In this document: in pieces, positions 9,902-18,244 of the stretch
How the letters are laid out: each line of letters starts with the position of its first letter
Position numbering within the stretch: position 1 is the stretch's first letter
NCBI GenBank assembly: GCA_963824345.1
Contig: CAWGOZ010000002.1
Span: forward strand, 682,001 to 746,000
Direction: 5' to 3'
Length of the DNA stretch: 64,000 bases
From: Palsa-89 sp963824345
GTDB lineage: Bacteria; Acidobacteriota; Terriglobia; Bryobacterales; Bryobacteraceae
Program-made: the position numbers and the translations under genes
Notes under the pieces: model-generated
Databases searched by the model: none
Seen by the model: the letters and a program-made list of their open reading frames with translations, nothing else
What the model was told of the DNA's origin: nothing

Positions 9902-10354
9902 ATGCAACTCGCTTGCAGCGCAGATGAGTTAGAGCTACTGCTGAACGAGGTGGCGTTCACCAGGAACTTTGGCTTCGTTCTCCACCAAATTTGCGACGGT
10001 GAGTGCAGCATCGATGTGGCTTTTCAGGAGGCGTTCGAGCGCCCTGGCGGGATTGTGAGCGGGCAGGTGTACATGGCCGCCGCCGACGTTGCGATGTGGC
10101 TGGCGATTAAGACGAAACTCGGGCTGCACGATGCCTCCGTGACGGCGGAAATGAAAACAAATTTCCTGGCTGGCGCGAAGAGAACGGGATTTCGATGCAC
10201 GGCCAAAGTACTGAAACTAGGCCGCCGGCTAATTTACGGAGTGGCCGAATGCGTGAGCCAAGACGGCAGGCTGCTCACGCACCACACCATCACGTATATC
10301 CGCGCCGAAGAATCGCCGAGTGTTCCCGGTGCGGAACGCCTTGGCCCGGTTTAG
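9902..10354 (+). CDS. hotdog-fold thioesterase (PaaI-like)
   Basis: A 150-residue single hotdog domain. GGIVSGQVYMAAADVAMWLAI corresponds to the family helix with the G-G-x-x-x-G-G/Q and acidic residue of PaaI-type acyl-CoA thioesterases, followed by VTAEMKTNFLAGAK, the central strand that lines the substrate site. It would hydrolyse an acyl-CoA or aryl-CoA thioester in the cytoplasm; the acyl group cannot be predicted. It lies 6 bases behind the kinase gene. Its stop codon overlaps the stop of the convergent DUF2934 gene by 4 bases. Confidence 0.8.
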   Translation: MQLACSADELELLLNEVAFTRNFGFVLHQICDGECSIDVAFQEAFERPGGIVSGQVYMAAADVAMWLAIKTKLGLHDASVTAEMKTNFLAGAKRTGFRCTAKVLKLGRRLIYGVAECVSQDGRLLTHHTITYIRAEESPSVPGAERLGPV

Positions 10355-10692
10355 CGAGTGCGGGCTCGGGAGCGCAATTGCTCCGCCGCCTGGAACCAAT
10401 CTTCCTCCGGCGATCCTTCGGGACGCCCTCTAGCCTGCCACAATTCATACGCGAGGGCTGCGATGTCGGAGTGTCCGAATGCGGCGATTCCGTGTCCAAC
10501 CGTAGACTCGGCCGATTGCCGATGCGCTTCGGGGGAATGCTCCTGTTCCTGGCGCGAGTGTTCGTGTCCGGTGAGATGTTCCTGTTTTCCGTGCTCTTCG
10601 GCAACGCGATGGGCGTGCGCGGCCAGATCGCGCAGTTCGGCGGCTTCCGGATGGTTCTCGTAATGCGATCCTTCGTTGTAGCGAGTAGACAT
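10351..10692 (-). CDS. DUF2934 domain protein
   Basis: A 113-residue protein. The C-terminal half IAALAYELWQARGRPEG followed by EEDWFQAAEQL is the DUF2934 signature, a short helical domain of unknown function found in many soil bacteria. The N-terminal half is rich in histidine, glutamate and glutamine (AAHAHRVAEEHGKQEHL) and is probably helical. I chose the ATG at 10692 rather than the longer frame from 10791, because the extension runs into the upstream gene and has no family similarity. The neighbour 10698-10904 carries a related His/Ala/Glu-rich repeat, so the two genes look like a cotranscribed pair. No function can be assigned. Confidence 0.75.
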   Translation of the reverse strand: MSTRYNEGSHYENHPEAAELRDLAAHAHRVAEEHGKQEHLTGHEHSRQEQEHSPEAHRQSAESTVGHGIAAFGHSDIAALAYELWQARGRPEGSPEEDWFQAAEQLRSRARTR

Positions 10693-10697
10693 AGGAT

Positions 10698-10904
10698 TTA
10701 GAGAGCGGTTATTTGGCCCGACTTGGCGTGCGCTTCTTTCGCCAGTTTGTAGGCTTGGTTCGAGTACTCCAGCGCTCGCTCCGCATGCCACATTCCGCCT
10801 TCATTATCCCCTTTTTCATTGTGTTCGGCGGCAGTACGATGAGCTTGGGCCGCAAGCTCATGTTGCTCGGCGGCTTTGCGGTGTGCGTCGTGTGAATCGT
10901 GCAT
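10698..10904 (-). CDS. small His/Ala/Glu-rich helical protein
   Basis: A 68-residue acidic to neutral protein (MHDSHDAHRKAAEQHELAAQ at the start) with spaced histidines and the pattern A-A-E-x-H repeated, so probably one or two amphipathic helices. The ATG at 10904 is preceded by a strong Shine-Dalgarno (GGGAGGAATAT), which decides the start over the longer 104-residue frame. Similar small proteins occur beside DUF2934 and general-stress genes in other soil bacteria. It ends 6 bases before the DUF2934 gene, which suggests one transcript. Metal binding by the histidines is possible but unsupported. Confidence 0.65.
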   Translation of the reverse strand: MHDSHDAHRKAAEQHELAAQAHRTAAEHNEKGDNEGGMWHAERALEYSNQAYKLAKEAHAKSGQITAL

Positions 10905-11072
10905 ATATTCCTCCCATGAAAAGCCGTGCAATTGGAGTTCCAATCGGAGAAGGCGCGAGGGCTTCAACGGAATGGCGATTGAATCGGCGAAGCGGGCTTT
11001 CTGCCTGACCATAGCTGGTCATGTGACGCCATATCGTTACTGGCGGGCGTGCCGCGTGGTATGTTCAAGCGC

Positions 11073-11834
11073 ATGAAATTCTGCATTTATGGCGCTGGCG
11101 CAATTGGCGGCTAACTCGCTGTAGAACTGGCAACTGCCGGGCACGAAGTGTGCGTCATCGCGCGCGGCGATCATCTTAAGGCCATTCAACAGCGCGGACT
11201 GATACTGCAAATTGCAGGACGCGAAAAAATCGCGCTAGTCGCCGCGGACGAGAACCCAGAGCGGTTTTGGGTTTTCGGACGTCTTGATTTGTGCCCTGAA
11301 AGCGCATCAAGCAAACGCTAGTGCGCCGGAGTTCGCACCACTGCTCGGGCCGTCGACTTCGGTGCTTACGGCGATGAATGGAATTCCCTGGTGGTATTTC
11401 TACAAGAACGGCGGACGTTTCGAGGGGCACCAGTTAGAGTCCGTTGACCTGAGGGGCGCCAATGGCAGTTCATCGGGCCACAGCGCGCGATCGGCTGCGT
11501 GGTCGAGCCCGCGTGTGAAGTCGCGGAACCTGGCGTTATTCTGCATCATCAGTTCAATCGGCTGATCATCGGGCACCTGATGACAGTCGTTCCATCCGAG
11601 TGATGGCACTAAGCAAAGCGCTCAATGAATCCGGAATAGACGCGCCGGTGCGTGACGATATTCGCTGGAACATCTGGTTGAAGCTGTGGGGTAACAACGT
11701 CTGTTTCAATCCCATTAGTGCGCTCACAGGCGCCACGCTGGATCGGCCGGCTTACTGGTGTGCCGACTCCAATCATTGATGCGGTCTTGGCGCTGGTACA
11801 AGAACGCGGCCGAACCGCTCATCTGTACGTGTAG
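11073..11834 (+). pseudogene. 2-dehydropantoate 2-reductase family remnant
   Basis: The DNA reads MKFCIYGAGAIGG then a TAA stop where a tyrosine or similar is expected, and continues in frame LAVELATAGHEVCVIARGDH, the NADPH-binding Rossmann start of ketopantoate reductases. The reading then shifts frame: LKAHQANA, PLLGPSTSVLTAMNGIPWW (the conserved N-G-I/V-x-x-W segment), NIWLKLWGNNVCFNPISALTG (the K-x-x-x-N-x-x-x-N-P-I-S-A-L-T motif) and a tail ending in LALVQERGRTAHLYV. At least one nonsense change and several frameshifts are needed to join the parts, so the gene is dead. Whether the ancestor was PanE itself or a paralogue of the family cannot be told. Confidence 0.82.
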
Positions 11835-11880
11835 GAAAACCTCGATGGCTAAGAACCCTGAATTGGGATAACTTGGAGAG

Positions 11881-12147
11881 GTGGAAACCGTCAAGGTAGA
11901 CTTACCGGCCGATCTGCTGCAGGCCGCCAATCTCGATTTTACAAACCTGTCTCAGGAAGCGGCTCGTCTACTCGCGCTGGAGTTGTTCCGCGAGGAGAAG
12001 ATTTCTCTCGGGCGCGCCGCCGAGCTTTCCCGTACTCCGTTGGCCGCCTTCATCGATTTCTCCGCGGCGCATCAGGTCTCACCCATCCGTTACGGCGCAG
12101 AGGAGCTGGAAGAGGATCGACGTAGCCTGGCCGAACTCGGTCTGTGA
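11881..12147 (+). CDS. UPF0175 family antitoxin
   Basis: An 88-residue protein with a GTG start. VKVDLPADLL opens the domain, and RLLALELFREEKISLGRAAELS carries the helix-turn-helix-like part with the L-x-x-G-x-A-A-x-L pattern typical of UPF0175 antitoxins. It overlaps the toxin gene by 4 bases (GTGA), a typical type II toxin-antitoxin arrangement that couples translation. The antitoxin is expected to bind the PIN toxin and to repress their shared promoter just upstream. The pair sits between two dead genes and looks intact itself. Confidence 0.85.
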   Translation: METVKVDLPADLLQAANLDFTNLSQEAARLLALELFREEKISLGRAAELSRTPLAAFIDFSAAHQVSPIRYGAEELEEDRRSLAELGL

Positions 12148-12641
12148 CAGTTATTTCTGATTCGTCTCCACTGATTTCTCTTGCCAAGATCGAGGCGTTT
12201 AGCCTGCTCCAACAACTTTTCGGCAGCCTGACGATTTCGCGCGAGGTCTATGCGGAAGTTGTGCCGTCTGGGGCACAACTTCCTGGCTCCGCGGAAACGT
12301 CCGCAGCTTCATGGATTCGAGTACAGCAGGTCAAACGCGCGGCGGACGCGACCTCCGCTCAACGACGACTCGGACTTGGCCTTGGCGAACTGAGTACCCT
12401 CATCCTAGCAAAAGAGATCGGAGCCGACCTGATTCTCCTCGACGACCTTGCCGCCCGCAGGCTCGCCCAGAGGGAGGGCTTCCGTGTACAGGGCACCCTC
12501 GGAGTTCTCGAGGCCTGTTTTCGCAGGGGCTATCTTTCCGATCTTCGGCAAGCCTACGAACTTATGCTAAAGCGGGGCGTTTACTTGGACCGAGCGCTCC
12601 TGAACCTGAGCCTTGAATCGTGCATGCTTGCGCCGATCTGA
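12144..12641 (+). CDS. DUF3368 / PIN-domain toxin
   Basis: A 165-residue protein. VISDSSPLISLAKI gives the first acidic active-site residue of the PIN fold, and GLGELSTLILAKE and LILLDDLAARRLA give the following conserved glutamate and aspartates, in the DUF3368 arrangement. VQGTLGVLEACFRRGYL matches the C-terminal T-x-G-x-L-x-x-A pattern. PIN toxins are Mg-dependent RNases that cleave tRNA or mRNA when free of antitoxin. The GTG start lies inside the stop of the antitoxin gene. All acidic residues expected of an active enzyme appear to be present. Confidence 0.85.
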   Translation: MTVISDSSPLISLAKIEAFSLLQQLFGSLTISREVYAEVVPSGAQLPGSAETSAASWIRVQQVKRAADATSAQRRLGLGLGELSTLILAKEIGADLILLDDLAARRLAQREGFRVQGTLGVLEACFRRGYLSDLRQAYELMLKRGVYLDRALLNLSLESCMLAPI

Positions 12642-12772
12642 CTTCAGATAGCCGGGGCCCGAATAATTGCATTTACACCCGTCCAGTTTCCCCTATTTTG
12701 AAGCCTACAGAGCGGAGCCATCAGGTCCGATTACCTGGATATCTGGCACCTTTGCAGATATGGAGAACAGGA

Positions 12773-14271
12773 ATGAACGTCGAACTTCTCATCAGCATCG
12801 CGGCTTTAACGGCGATGCTCTGTGGCTGTTGGAGTTCTTTTGGGACGATATATCTGGCCAACGCGCTGCCAAAGTGATCTTAGCGCGCTCGTGAATACCC
12901 AGGCAGAAGCTGCCCGCTTGGACCAGGAAGCTGCCGGGCTCCGCAGCCGCCTTGCGCAGCTATACGCCGAGCATTTCTGCTGCGACGGAAGCGTCGGGTC
13001 AAAAGAGTCAAGAGTTGGCCCGGCTAATGGAGCGCGGCAAACTTGGCTAAAGAAATTCAGGGACTTGACGCAGAACGAATCGAGGCAGCGCGCCAGGCGA
13101 AGGAATCGGGTGAGCTGGTCGCGCAGCTTAGGGAGCGCGAGAGCGCTTCCACACAGAAGCTCGCACAGCAGGCTCAAGATCTCGCTCATCTTCAGAAACA
13201 ATTGACTTCCGAGTTCGAGAATATTGCGAATCGCATTCTCAAGGCGAATGCGGTCGAGCTCTCCGAAAGTTCTCGCAAGTCCGTAACGGCGATGCTGGAT
13301 CCGCTTCGAGACCGGATCCAGCAGTCCCAAGAGAAGGTCGAGCAAACCTATCAAGCCGAAAGTCGGGAAGTCTTTTCGTTAAAGGAGAAGATCGAGCTCA
13401 TTTTAAAACGAGTAACGCCATCGCCAGTAAGGCGGACGACCTTGCGAAAGCGCTGAGGGGGATGCTCAATCGCTGGGCAGTTGGGGAGAATTGGCTCTCG
13501 AGCGCATTCTCGAAGCTGCGGGGCTTTCGGAAGGGCGGGGGTACGTTACTCAGGGGCGCGGTTTGGACCTGAGGAACGACCCGGTGGCGCTCAAAAGCCC
13601 GACGTTGTCGTGATGCTTCCGGACAGCCGCTCAATCGTCATTGACTCGAAGACTCCGCTGGCCTGTTATGAGAGGCTGCTATCGGCACGGGATGAGGGTG
13701 AAAAAGCGGATCGAGCGAGTTTGTAAAGGATGTGAAAGGTCATATTGACGGGCTTTCAGGCAAGCGCTACCAAGACAATGAGAAGCTGCGCTCCCACGAT
13801 TGCGTATTAATGTTTGTGCCTATCGAAGGAGGACTTGCAGCGGCTCTTACGGCCGACCCCGGGCTGTTCCTCTACGCTTGGGATCGCCGCGTGGTACTGG
13901 TTGTCCCCTCGACGCTTCTTATGACCTTGCGCACCGTCGACTCAATTTGGCGTTACGAGGAGCAACAGCAGAATGCACAGGAAATCGCGAAATTGGCGGG
14001 CGATTTGTGCAACAAGGTGAGCGCGAGCCTCTCTGATCTGAATGTAGTGCACCAGAAGATCGAGGGGGCGCTGGCCGCCCATCGTTTAGCGGCGAAGCGC
14101 CTTTCGACCGGAAAGGGCAACGCGCTTTCAATTGGCGAACATATTTGCAGTCTCGGCGTCCAGATCAAGAGACCCATGCCCCCGATGGTTTTCGAAAGTC
14201 GAGGCAGCGCAGGGAGAAGGCGCACAGACAAACTTGGGTATTCTTCCGGCTTCGAGGAATGGCAAGCCTGA
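12773..14271 (+). pseudogene. rmuC: rmuC remnant (DNA recombination protein)
   Basis: A run of frame-shifted segments together covers an RmuC protein. In order: a membrane anchor (MNVELLISIAALTAML, then in another frame GVLLGRYIW), a coiled coil (QAEAARLDQEAAGLRSRLAQL, IANRILKANAVELSESS), the nuclease-like core GQWGELALERILEAAGL and YVTQGRGLDLRNDP, then VVMLPDSRSIVIDSKTPL, and a C-terminal half HIDGLSGKRYQDNEKLRSHD to FVPIEGGLAAAL and EIAKLAGDLCNKV. At least four changes of frame break it, so no full product can be made. RmuC limits inversions at short inverted repeats in E. coli. It lies directly downstream of the toxin-antitoxin pair. Confidence 0.85.
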
Positions 14272-14283
14272 GGATAAGTCGCC

Positions 14284-15546
14284 CTACTTTGAAATGGTTT
14301 CGAGGGCGAGATTGTTGGTGCGCGGACCCAGCAAGCCGATGGCCAGCATCACGATCAGCATGCTGCCGGCGATCAAGCTGAAAACGCCGGGGACGCCGAA
14401 CCGATCGAGAACAAATCCGATCACGAACGAGCTGAAGACCACCGAGATGCGGCTAAAGGAGTAAACGAAGCCCACCGCGACGGCGCGGATGCGCGTGGGG
14501 TAAAGTTCGGCCTGATAGGCGTGGCAGGAAAACGACAAAACGTTGTTGGAAAGCGTGAGCACCACGCCGAAGGAGATCAGCAGCGCGGCGGCGCTCATTT
14601 GTCCGAACAGAATGCCCGAGACTGCGATGACGGCAGCAGAGGCGACGATTTGCCATTTGCGCTCGAAGCGGTCGGCGATGGCGGCGGCTGCCAGCGGTCC
14701 GAACGGGGCGGCGATCGCGATCATGAAAGTGTATTCCAGGCTGCTGGTGATGGCGATGCCGCGTTTGATCAACAAGGTCGGCACCCAGTTGGAAAATCCG
14801 TAAAAGCCGACGGTTTGAAACAGATTGAAGATGATCAGCATGATGCTGCGGGTGCGGTAGGGCGGGCGCCACATCTCGGCGAAGCTGCCGCGAGGGGCGA
14901 CCGCCTGCGCAAGCCAGCGGGGACTTTCCGGGACACGGCGGCGGATCCACCACACCAGGACCGCGCCGGCGGCGCCCAGCAGCACCACCCAGCGCCAGCC
15001 ATCGAGTCCCAGCGGGGTGCGCGGGACCAGCAGCCACGCCAGCAGCGCTACTACCGGAACGGCGCAGAACTGGATGGTCTGATTGATGGCGAACGCGCGG
15101 CCACGCAGGTTGGCCGGCACCAGTTCCGATAGATAGGCGTCGATGGTGACCAACTCGACGCCAACGCCGATGCCGGAAATAAACCGCCATAAATTGAGGC
15201 CGAAGACATGCTGCTGGAAGGCCATGACGATGCTCGCGACGGTGTACCAGAGCAGCGACCAGGTGAAGATGGTGCGCCGGCCAAAACGGTCGGCCACAAA
15301 GCTGACCAGCGCGGTTCCGACAAAGAGTCCGGAGAACATGGCCGCGACGAAGCCTGCAACGCCGGTGGAACCAAAGAGGCCGGGCGTGGAGGGCGTGAGG
15401 ATGCCGGATCGGACCAGGCCGGGCGCGATGTAGCCGGTGAAGAAGAGATCGTAAAATTCGAAAAAACCGCCCAGGGAGATCAGCGCCACGCGCGACCATA
15501 CGACGCTTTCTATGGCGGCAACCTCTTCGACACCCCCGGTATGCAC
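14284..15546 (-). CDS. MFS transporter, SV2/sugar-acid:H+ type
   Basis: A 420-residue protein with about twelve hydrophobic helices. The motif FVADRFGRRTIF between helices 2 and 3 is the major facilitator signature, GVGVELVTIDAYLSELVP is the helix 4-5 region seen in organic-acid and niacin transporters, and RRRVPESPRWLA in the central loop is the P-E-S-P-R-W sequence of the sugar/SV2 branch. YPTRIRAVAVGFVYSFSR repeats the family motif in the second half. It is two bases behind the acyltransferase gene, so they are probably cotranscribed. Proton-coupled uptake of an aromatic or organic acid is the most likely role, by analogy only. Confidence 0.85.
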   Translation of the reverse strand: MHTGGVEEVAAIESVVWSRVALISLGGFFEFYDLFFTGYIAPGLVRSGILTPSTPGLFGSTGVAGFVAAMFSGLFVGTALVSFVADRFGRRTIFTWSLLWYTVASIVMAFQQHVFGLNLWRFISGIGVGVELVTIDAYLSELVPANLRGRAFAINQTIQFCAVPVVALLAWLLVPRTPLGLDGWRWVVLLGAAGAVLVWWIRRRVPESPRWLAQAVAPRGSFAEMWRPPYRTRSIMLIIFNLFQTVGFYGFSNWVPTLLIKRGIAITSSLEYTFMIAIAAPFGPLAAAAIADRFERKWQIVASAAVIAVSGILFGQMSAAALLISFGVVLTLSNNVLSFSCHAYQAELYPTRIRAVAVGFVYSFSRISVVFSSFVIGFVLDRFGVPGVFSLIAGSMLIVMLAIGLLGPRTNNLALETISK

Positions 15547-15548
15547 AG

Positions 15549-16202
15549 CTACGAGGGTAGCGCGCTGGCTTTGGTCTGCGCGCCGAGTTCGTAAACGCGT
15601 TGATAGAGATGCTCGGCGTCGAGGTTACCGGCCCCGGAATCGGGAAAGACAGGCTGGCCGATATAGACCGTCACGTTGTGCCGCAACGTCAAACGTGAAG
15701 CGAAAGGCCGACCGCCCTTGCGGCTGAGGGCGTGTCCCCACAGGCCGTCCAGGTAGACGGGAATGACGGGGGCGGAATTGAGTCCGCGGGTGATCACCTC
15801 GACGCCCCGTTCGAAAGGCTTCATGTGGGGAGAGCGCGCCATCTCGCCTTCAGGGAAGATGCAAACCAGCCTGCCCTGGTCCAGTTCCGCGCGAGCGCGG
15901 CGGAGCGCTCGTAGCGTCTCTTTGGGCGAGCCAGTAGGCAGCGGGATGGCAAACAACAGGCGGCAAAAGGGATTGAGCCACTTGATTTCGTACAGCGGCT
16001 GCCAGATCAGGAAACGGATAAAGCGCGGGGTGGCGCAGCCGATCAGGATGGCGTCGGCATAGGAGACATGATTGGAAACCAGGAGCGCGCCGCCCTGGGC
16101 CGGGATACGGTCCGCGCCAATGATGCGGATTTTGAAGAACAGGTGGGCAAGCAGCCAGAGCGCCAGCCGGATTGCCCTCGACGCAAGCACTGTACCGATC
16201 AT
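15549..16202 (-). CDS. PlsC-like 1-acylglycerol-3-phosphate acyltransferase
   Basis: The lysophospholipid acyltransferase fold is clear: SNHVSYADA carries the H-x-x-x-x-D catalytic pair, FPEGEMAR is the glycerophosphate-binding F-P-E-G block, and GLNSAPVIPVYLDGLWG is the last family motif. One hydrophobic helix (residues 10-25, AIRLALWLLAHLFF) would anchor it to the inner membrane. I place the start at the ATG at 16202 (217 residues). The frame is open to 16346, but that extension overlaps the divergent aldolase gene; a GTG at 16259 is another option. Its partner downstream is the MFS gene. It would acylate a lysophospholipid, though related enzymes modify other lipids. Confidence 0.82.
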   Translation of the reverse strand: MIGTVLASRAIRLALWLLAHLFFKIRIIGADRIPAQGGALLVSNHVSYADAILIGCATPRFIRFLIWQPLYEIKWLNPFCRLLFAIPLPTGSPKETLRALRRARAELDQGRLVCIFPEGEMARSPHMKPFERGVEVITRGLNSAPVIPVYLDGLWGHALSRKGGRPFASRLTLRHNVTVYIGQPVFPDSGAGNLDAEHLYQRVYELGAQTKASALPS

Positions 16203-16282
16203 AAGCGCCCGGACAGATCGCGCGGTGACCGGATATAATAGCAAGTCGTAGTAATACACGAGCGCATCAAAAGGAGCTTGAG

Positions 16283-17332
16283 ATGATACGTCGATTTTTA
16301 GAAGCGGGGCTGATTGCGGCGCTGGGATTAGCGATAGCCCAGGCACAGACGCAAACGCCCGCCCCCACCGCGGATCCTTACGCCAACAACGCGGATGCCG
16401 GAAAGCTGCAGTTTCCGCTGGCCGCGCCAGCCGGCAAAGACTCCGGCGCGATTATGAAGCCGCCCCCCAACGCTGTCAATCAGGGCATGCTGGATCCGGC
16501 CAAATGGAAATACGGACCGGCGTTCGACGCGCCTCCGGATGCCAAGATCTGGAACCCGGTGATGATCAAGATGATGAAGGGCGAGAAGGTCACCGGCGGC
16601 ACGGTGTTCAGCACTGACAGTCCCGAGACCTACTGCGCGATGGCGAACGCCGGCTACGACTTCATCTGGACCGAGATGCAGCACGACTCGCGGGACTGGG
16701 GAACGGTGGCCAAGATGTGGAAATCGTGTCCGCACGCCAAGGCTGTTCCTGGTGTGCGCGTGGCTTACACGGACGAGCGGGAAATCCAGCATGCCATGGA
16801 TCTGGGCGCGCTGGTGATCGTAATTCCCACGGTCCGTTCGGTGGAAGAGGGGAAAGCCGCACGAGACTGGACCATGTTCCCGCCGATGGGGAAGCGCAGC
16901 CAGGGCGGTGGCCAGGCCTTCGATCCCGACATGTGGGGCAACGTTCCCGGCGGGTATCGCGCCACGATCAACAAGAACATCGTGCTGATCGAGATGATTG
17001 AGACGCTGGAAGGCGCGGTGGCGGCGCGCGAAATAGCGGCGATTCCGGGCGTGACCGCAATCTTTGCGGCCAGTGGCGACCTGGGCAATTTCTCGGGTTA
17101 CAAGCAGGGCACGCCCGATTACGAGCGGCTGATCAACGTGGTGCACGACGCGGCGCTGGGCGCCGGCAAGCGCCTGTGCGGTCCGTTCTCCTGGCGCGAC
17201 CGGCCCGATTTTACCTGCTTCCAGAATGGCAGCGAAACGGCAGCCATCGCGCGCGGAGTGGCCGCCGAGCTCGGCACGCTGAAGGACACGCAAGGCAAGC
17301 CCGAAGTGGGCCCCTACGCTCCCAAGCAATAG
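16283..17332 (+). CDS. exported HpcH/HpaI aldolase family protein
   Basis: A 349-residue protein behind a clear Shine-Dalgarno (AAAAGGAGCTTGAG). The N-terminus (MIRRFLEAGLIAALGLAIAQ, then AQTQ) is a signal peptide. The TIM-barrel of class II pyruvate-type aldolases is recognised by GYDFIWTEMQHDSRDW (the metal-binding E/H region), DLGALVIVIPTVRSVEEGK and EAAR-type VLIEMIETLEGAVAAREIA, with ASGDLGNFSG corresponding to the G-x-x-D-L motif. Ordinary HpaI enzymes are cytoplasmic and cleave 4-hydroxy-2-oxo acids to pyruvate plus aldehyde; an exported version with a long N-terminal extension is typical of Acidobacteriota and its substrate is unknown. It ends 3 bases from the convergent exonuclease gene. 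Confidence 0.82.
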   Translation: MIRRFLEAGLIAALGLAIAQAQTQTPAPTADPYANNADAGKLQFPLAAPAGKDSGAIMKPPPNAVNQGMLDPAKWKYGPAFDAPPDAKIWNPVMIKMMKGEKVTGGTVFSTDSPETYCAMANAGYDFIWTEMQHDSRDWGTVAKMWKSCPHAKAVPGVRVAYTDEREIQHAMDLGALVIVIPTVRSVEEGKAARDWTMFPPMGKRSQGGGQAFDPDMWGNVPGGYRATINKNIVLIEMIETLEGAVAAREIAAIPGVTAIFAASGDLGNFSGYKQGTPDYERLINVVHDAALGAGKRLCGPFSWRDRPDFTCFQNGSETAAIARGVAAELGTLKDTQGKPEVGPYAPKQ

Positions 17333-17335
17333 AAG

Positions 17336-18244
17336 TTAAGACGAACGGCCCCGCGTCCGCTTACTCCCGGTCTTCGCCGCGTCAAACCGCGCTGCGAGGG
17401 CGTTGAATCCGGGCGTCGGGCCGTTCCATTTCAACTGGTCCACGCCGTCGAAGAGCGCGATATCGGTGCGCAGCGTGGCGAGCTTTCGGAATAGCATCGC
17501 CTGATCGCGCTGCTCGGCCAGGGTATGCGCGAGTGCGCTGGCACTCGAGGCATTGACGTGCCATTCGCGCCAGTCCTCGGGTATGGACTCCAGATGCCCA
17601 AACTTGGCGAGAACCGCCGCAGTCGATTTCGCCCCCCAGCCGGGCAGGCCCGGATAGCCATCGGAAGCGTCACCGACGAGCGCGAGGTAGTCCGGAATGG
17701 ACGCGGGTGAGACGCCGAATTTTTGGACAATGCCCGCTTCGTCCAGCGTTACGCGGGTCCGGCGATTCAGTTGGACAACGCGAGTACCGGTCACACATTG
17801 CCCGAGGTCCTTGTCGGGCGTGCAGATGATCACTCGATCGACGCGCGCATCGCGAGCAGCTGCCATGGCGCCCGCGGCCAGCGCGTCGTCAGCCTCGAAC
17901 TCCACCATTGGCCAGACGGTGATGCCGGCCGAGGAGAGCGTCTCTTCCAACAGCGGAAACTGCGCCCACAGGTCGGGATCGATCCCCTCGCCGGTTTTGT
18001 ATCCGGGCCAGAGCGCGTTTCGAAACGATTCGATGACGTGATCGGTGGCAACGGCGATGTGCGTAGCGCCGCCGCTGAGGATGCCGAGAATCGACGCGAG
18101 TACGCCCCGGACCGCTCCCACCTCGCGGCCTTCCTCATCGCGGGCGGACGGAACGGCGTAGTAGTGGCGGAACAATTCATAGGTACCGTCTACAAGGTAA
18201 ACTTCCAGGGCGTGCCTCGCGCTATGGCAGCGGCCGGGTCCCAA
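17336..18244 (-). CDS. 5'-3' exonuclease / FEN-type nuclease, stand-alone
   Basis: A 302-residue stand-alone 5'-3' exonuclease domain like the N-terminal part of DNA polymerase I or the Xni proteins. VYLVDGTYELFRHYY opens the fold, EFEADDALA and CTPDKDLGQ carry the metal-binding acidic residues, and LVGDASDGYPGLPGWGAKST is the helix-hairpin-helix DNA-binding motif. The C-terminus is basic (KTGSKRTRGRSS). The ATG at 18244 overlaps the end of the upstream hydroxylase gene by 23 bases, so the two are probably translated from one mRNA. It should remove RNA primers or flaps. Confidence 0.87.
   Translation of the reverse strand: MGPGRCHSARHALEVYLVDGTYELFRHYYAVPSARDEEGREVGAVRGVLASILGILSGGATHIAVATDHVIESFRNALWPGYKTGEGIDPDLWAQFPLLEETLSSAGITVWPMVEFEADDALAAGAMAAARDARVDRVIICTPDKDLGQCVTGTRVVQLNRRTRVTLDEAGIVQKFGVSPASIPDYLALVGDASDGYPGLPGWGAKSTAAVLAKFGHLESIPEDWREWHVNASSASALAHTLAEQRDQAMLFRKLATLRTDIALFDGVDQLKWNGPTPGFNALAARFDAAKTGSKRTRGRSS

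Noticed and set aside
16328..17329. 333-residue minus-strand ORF
   Set aside because: Antisense to the HpaI-like aldolase; no family signs.
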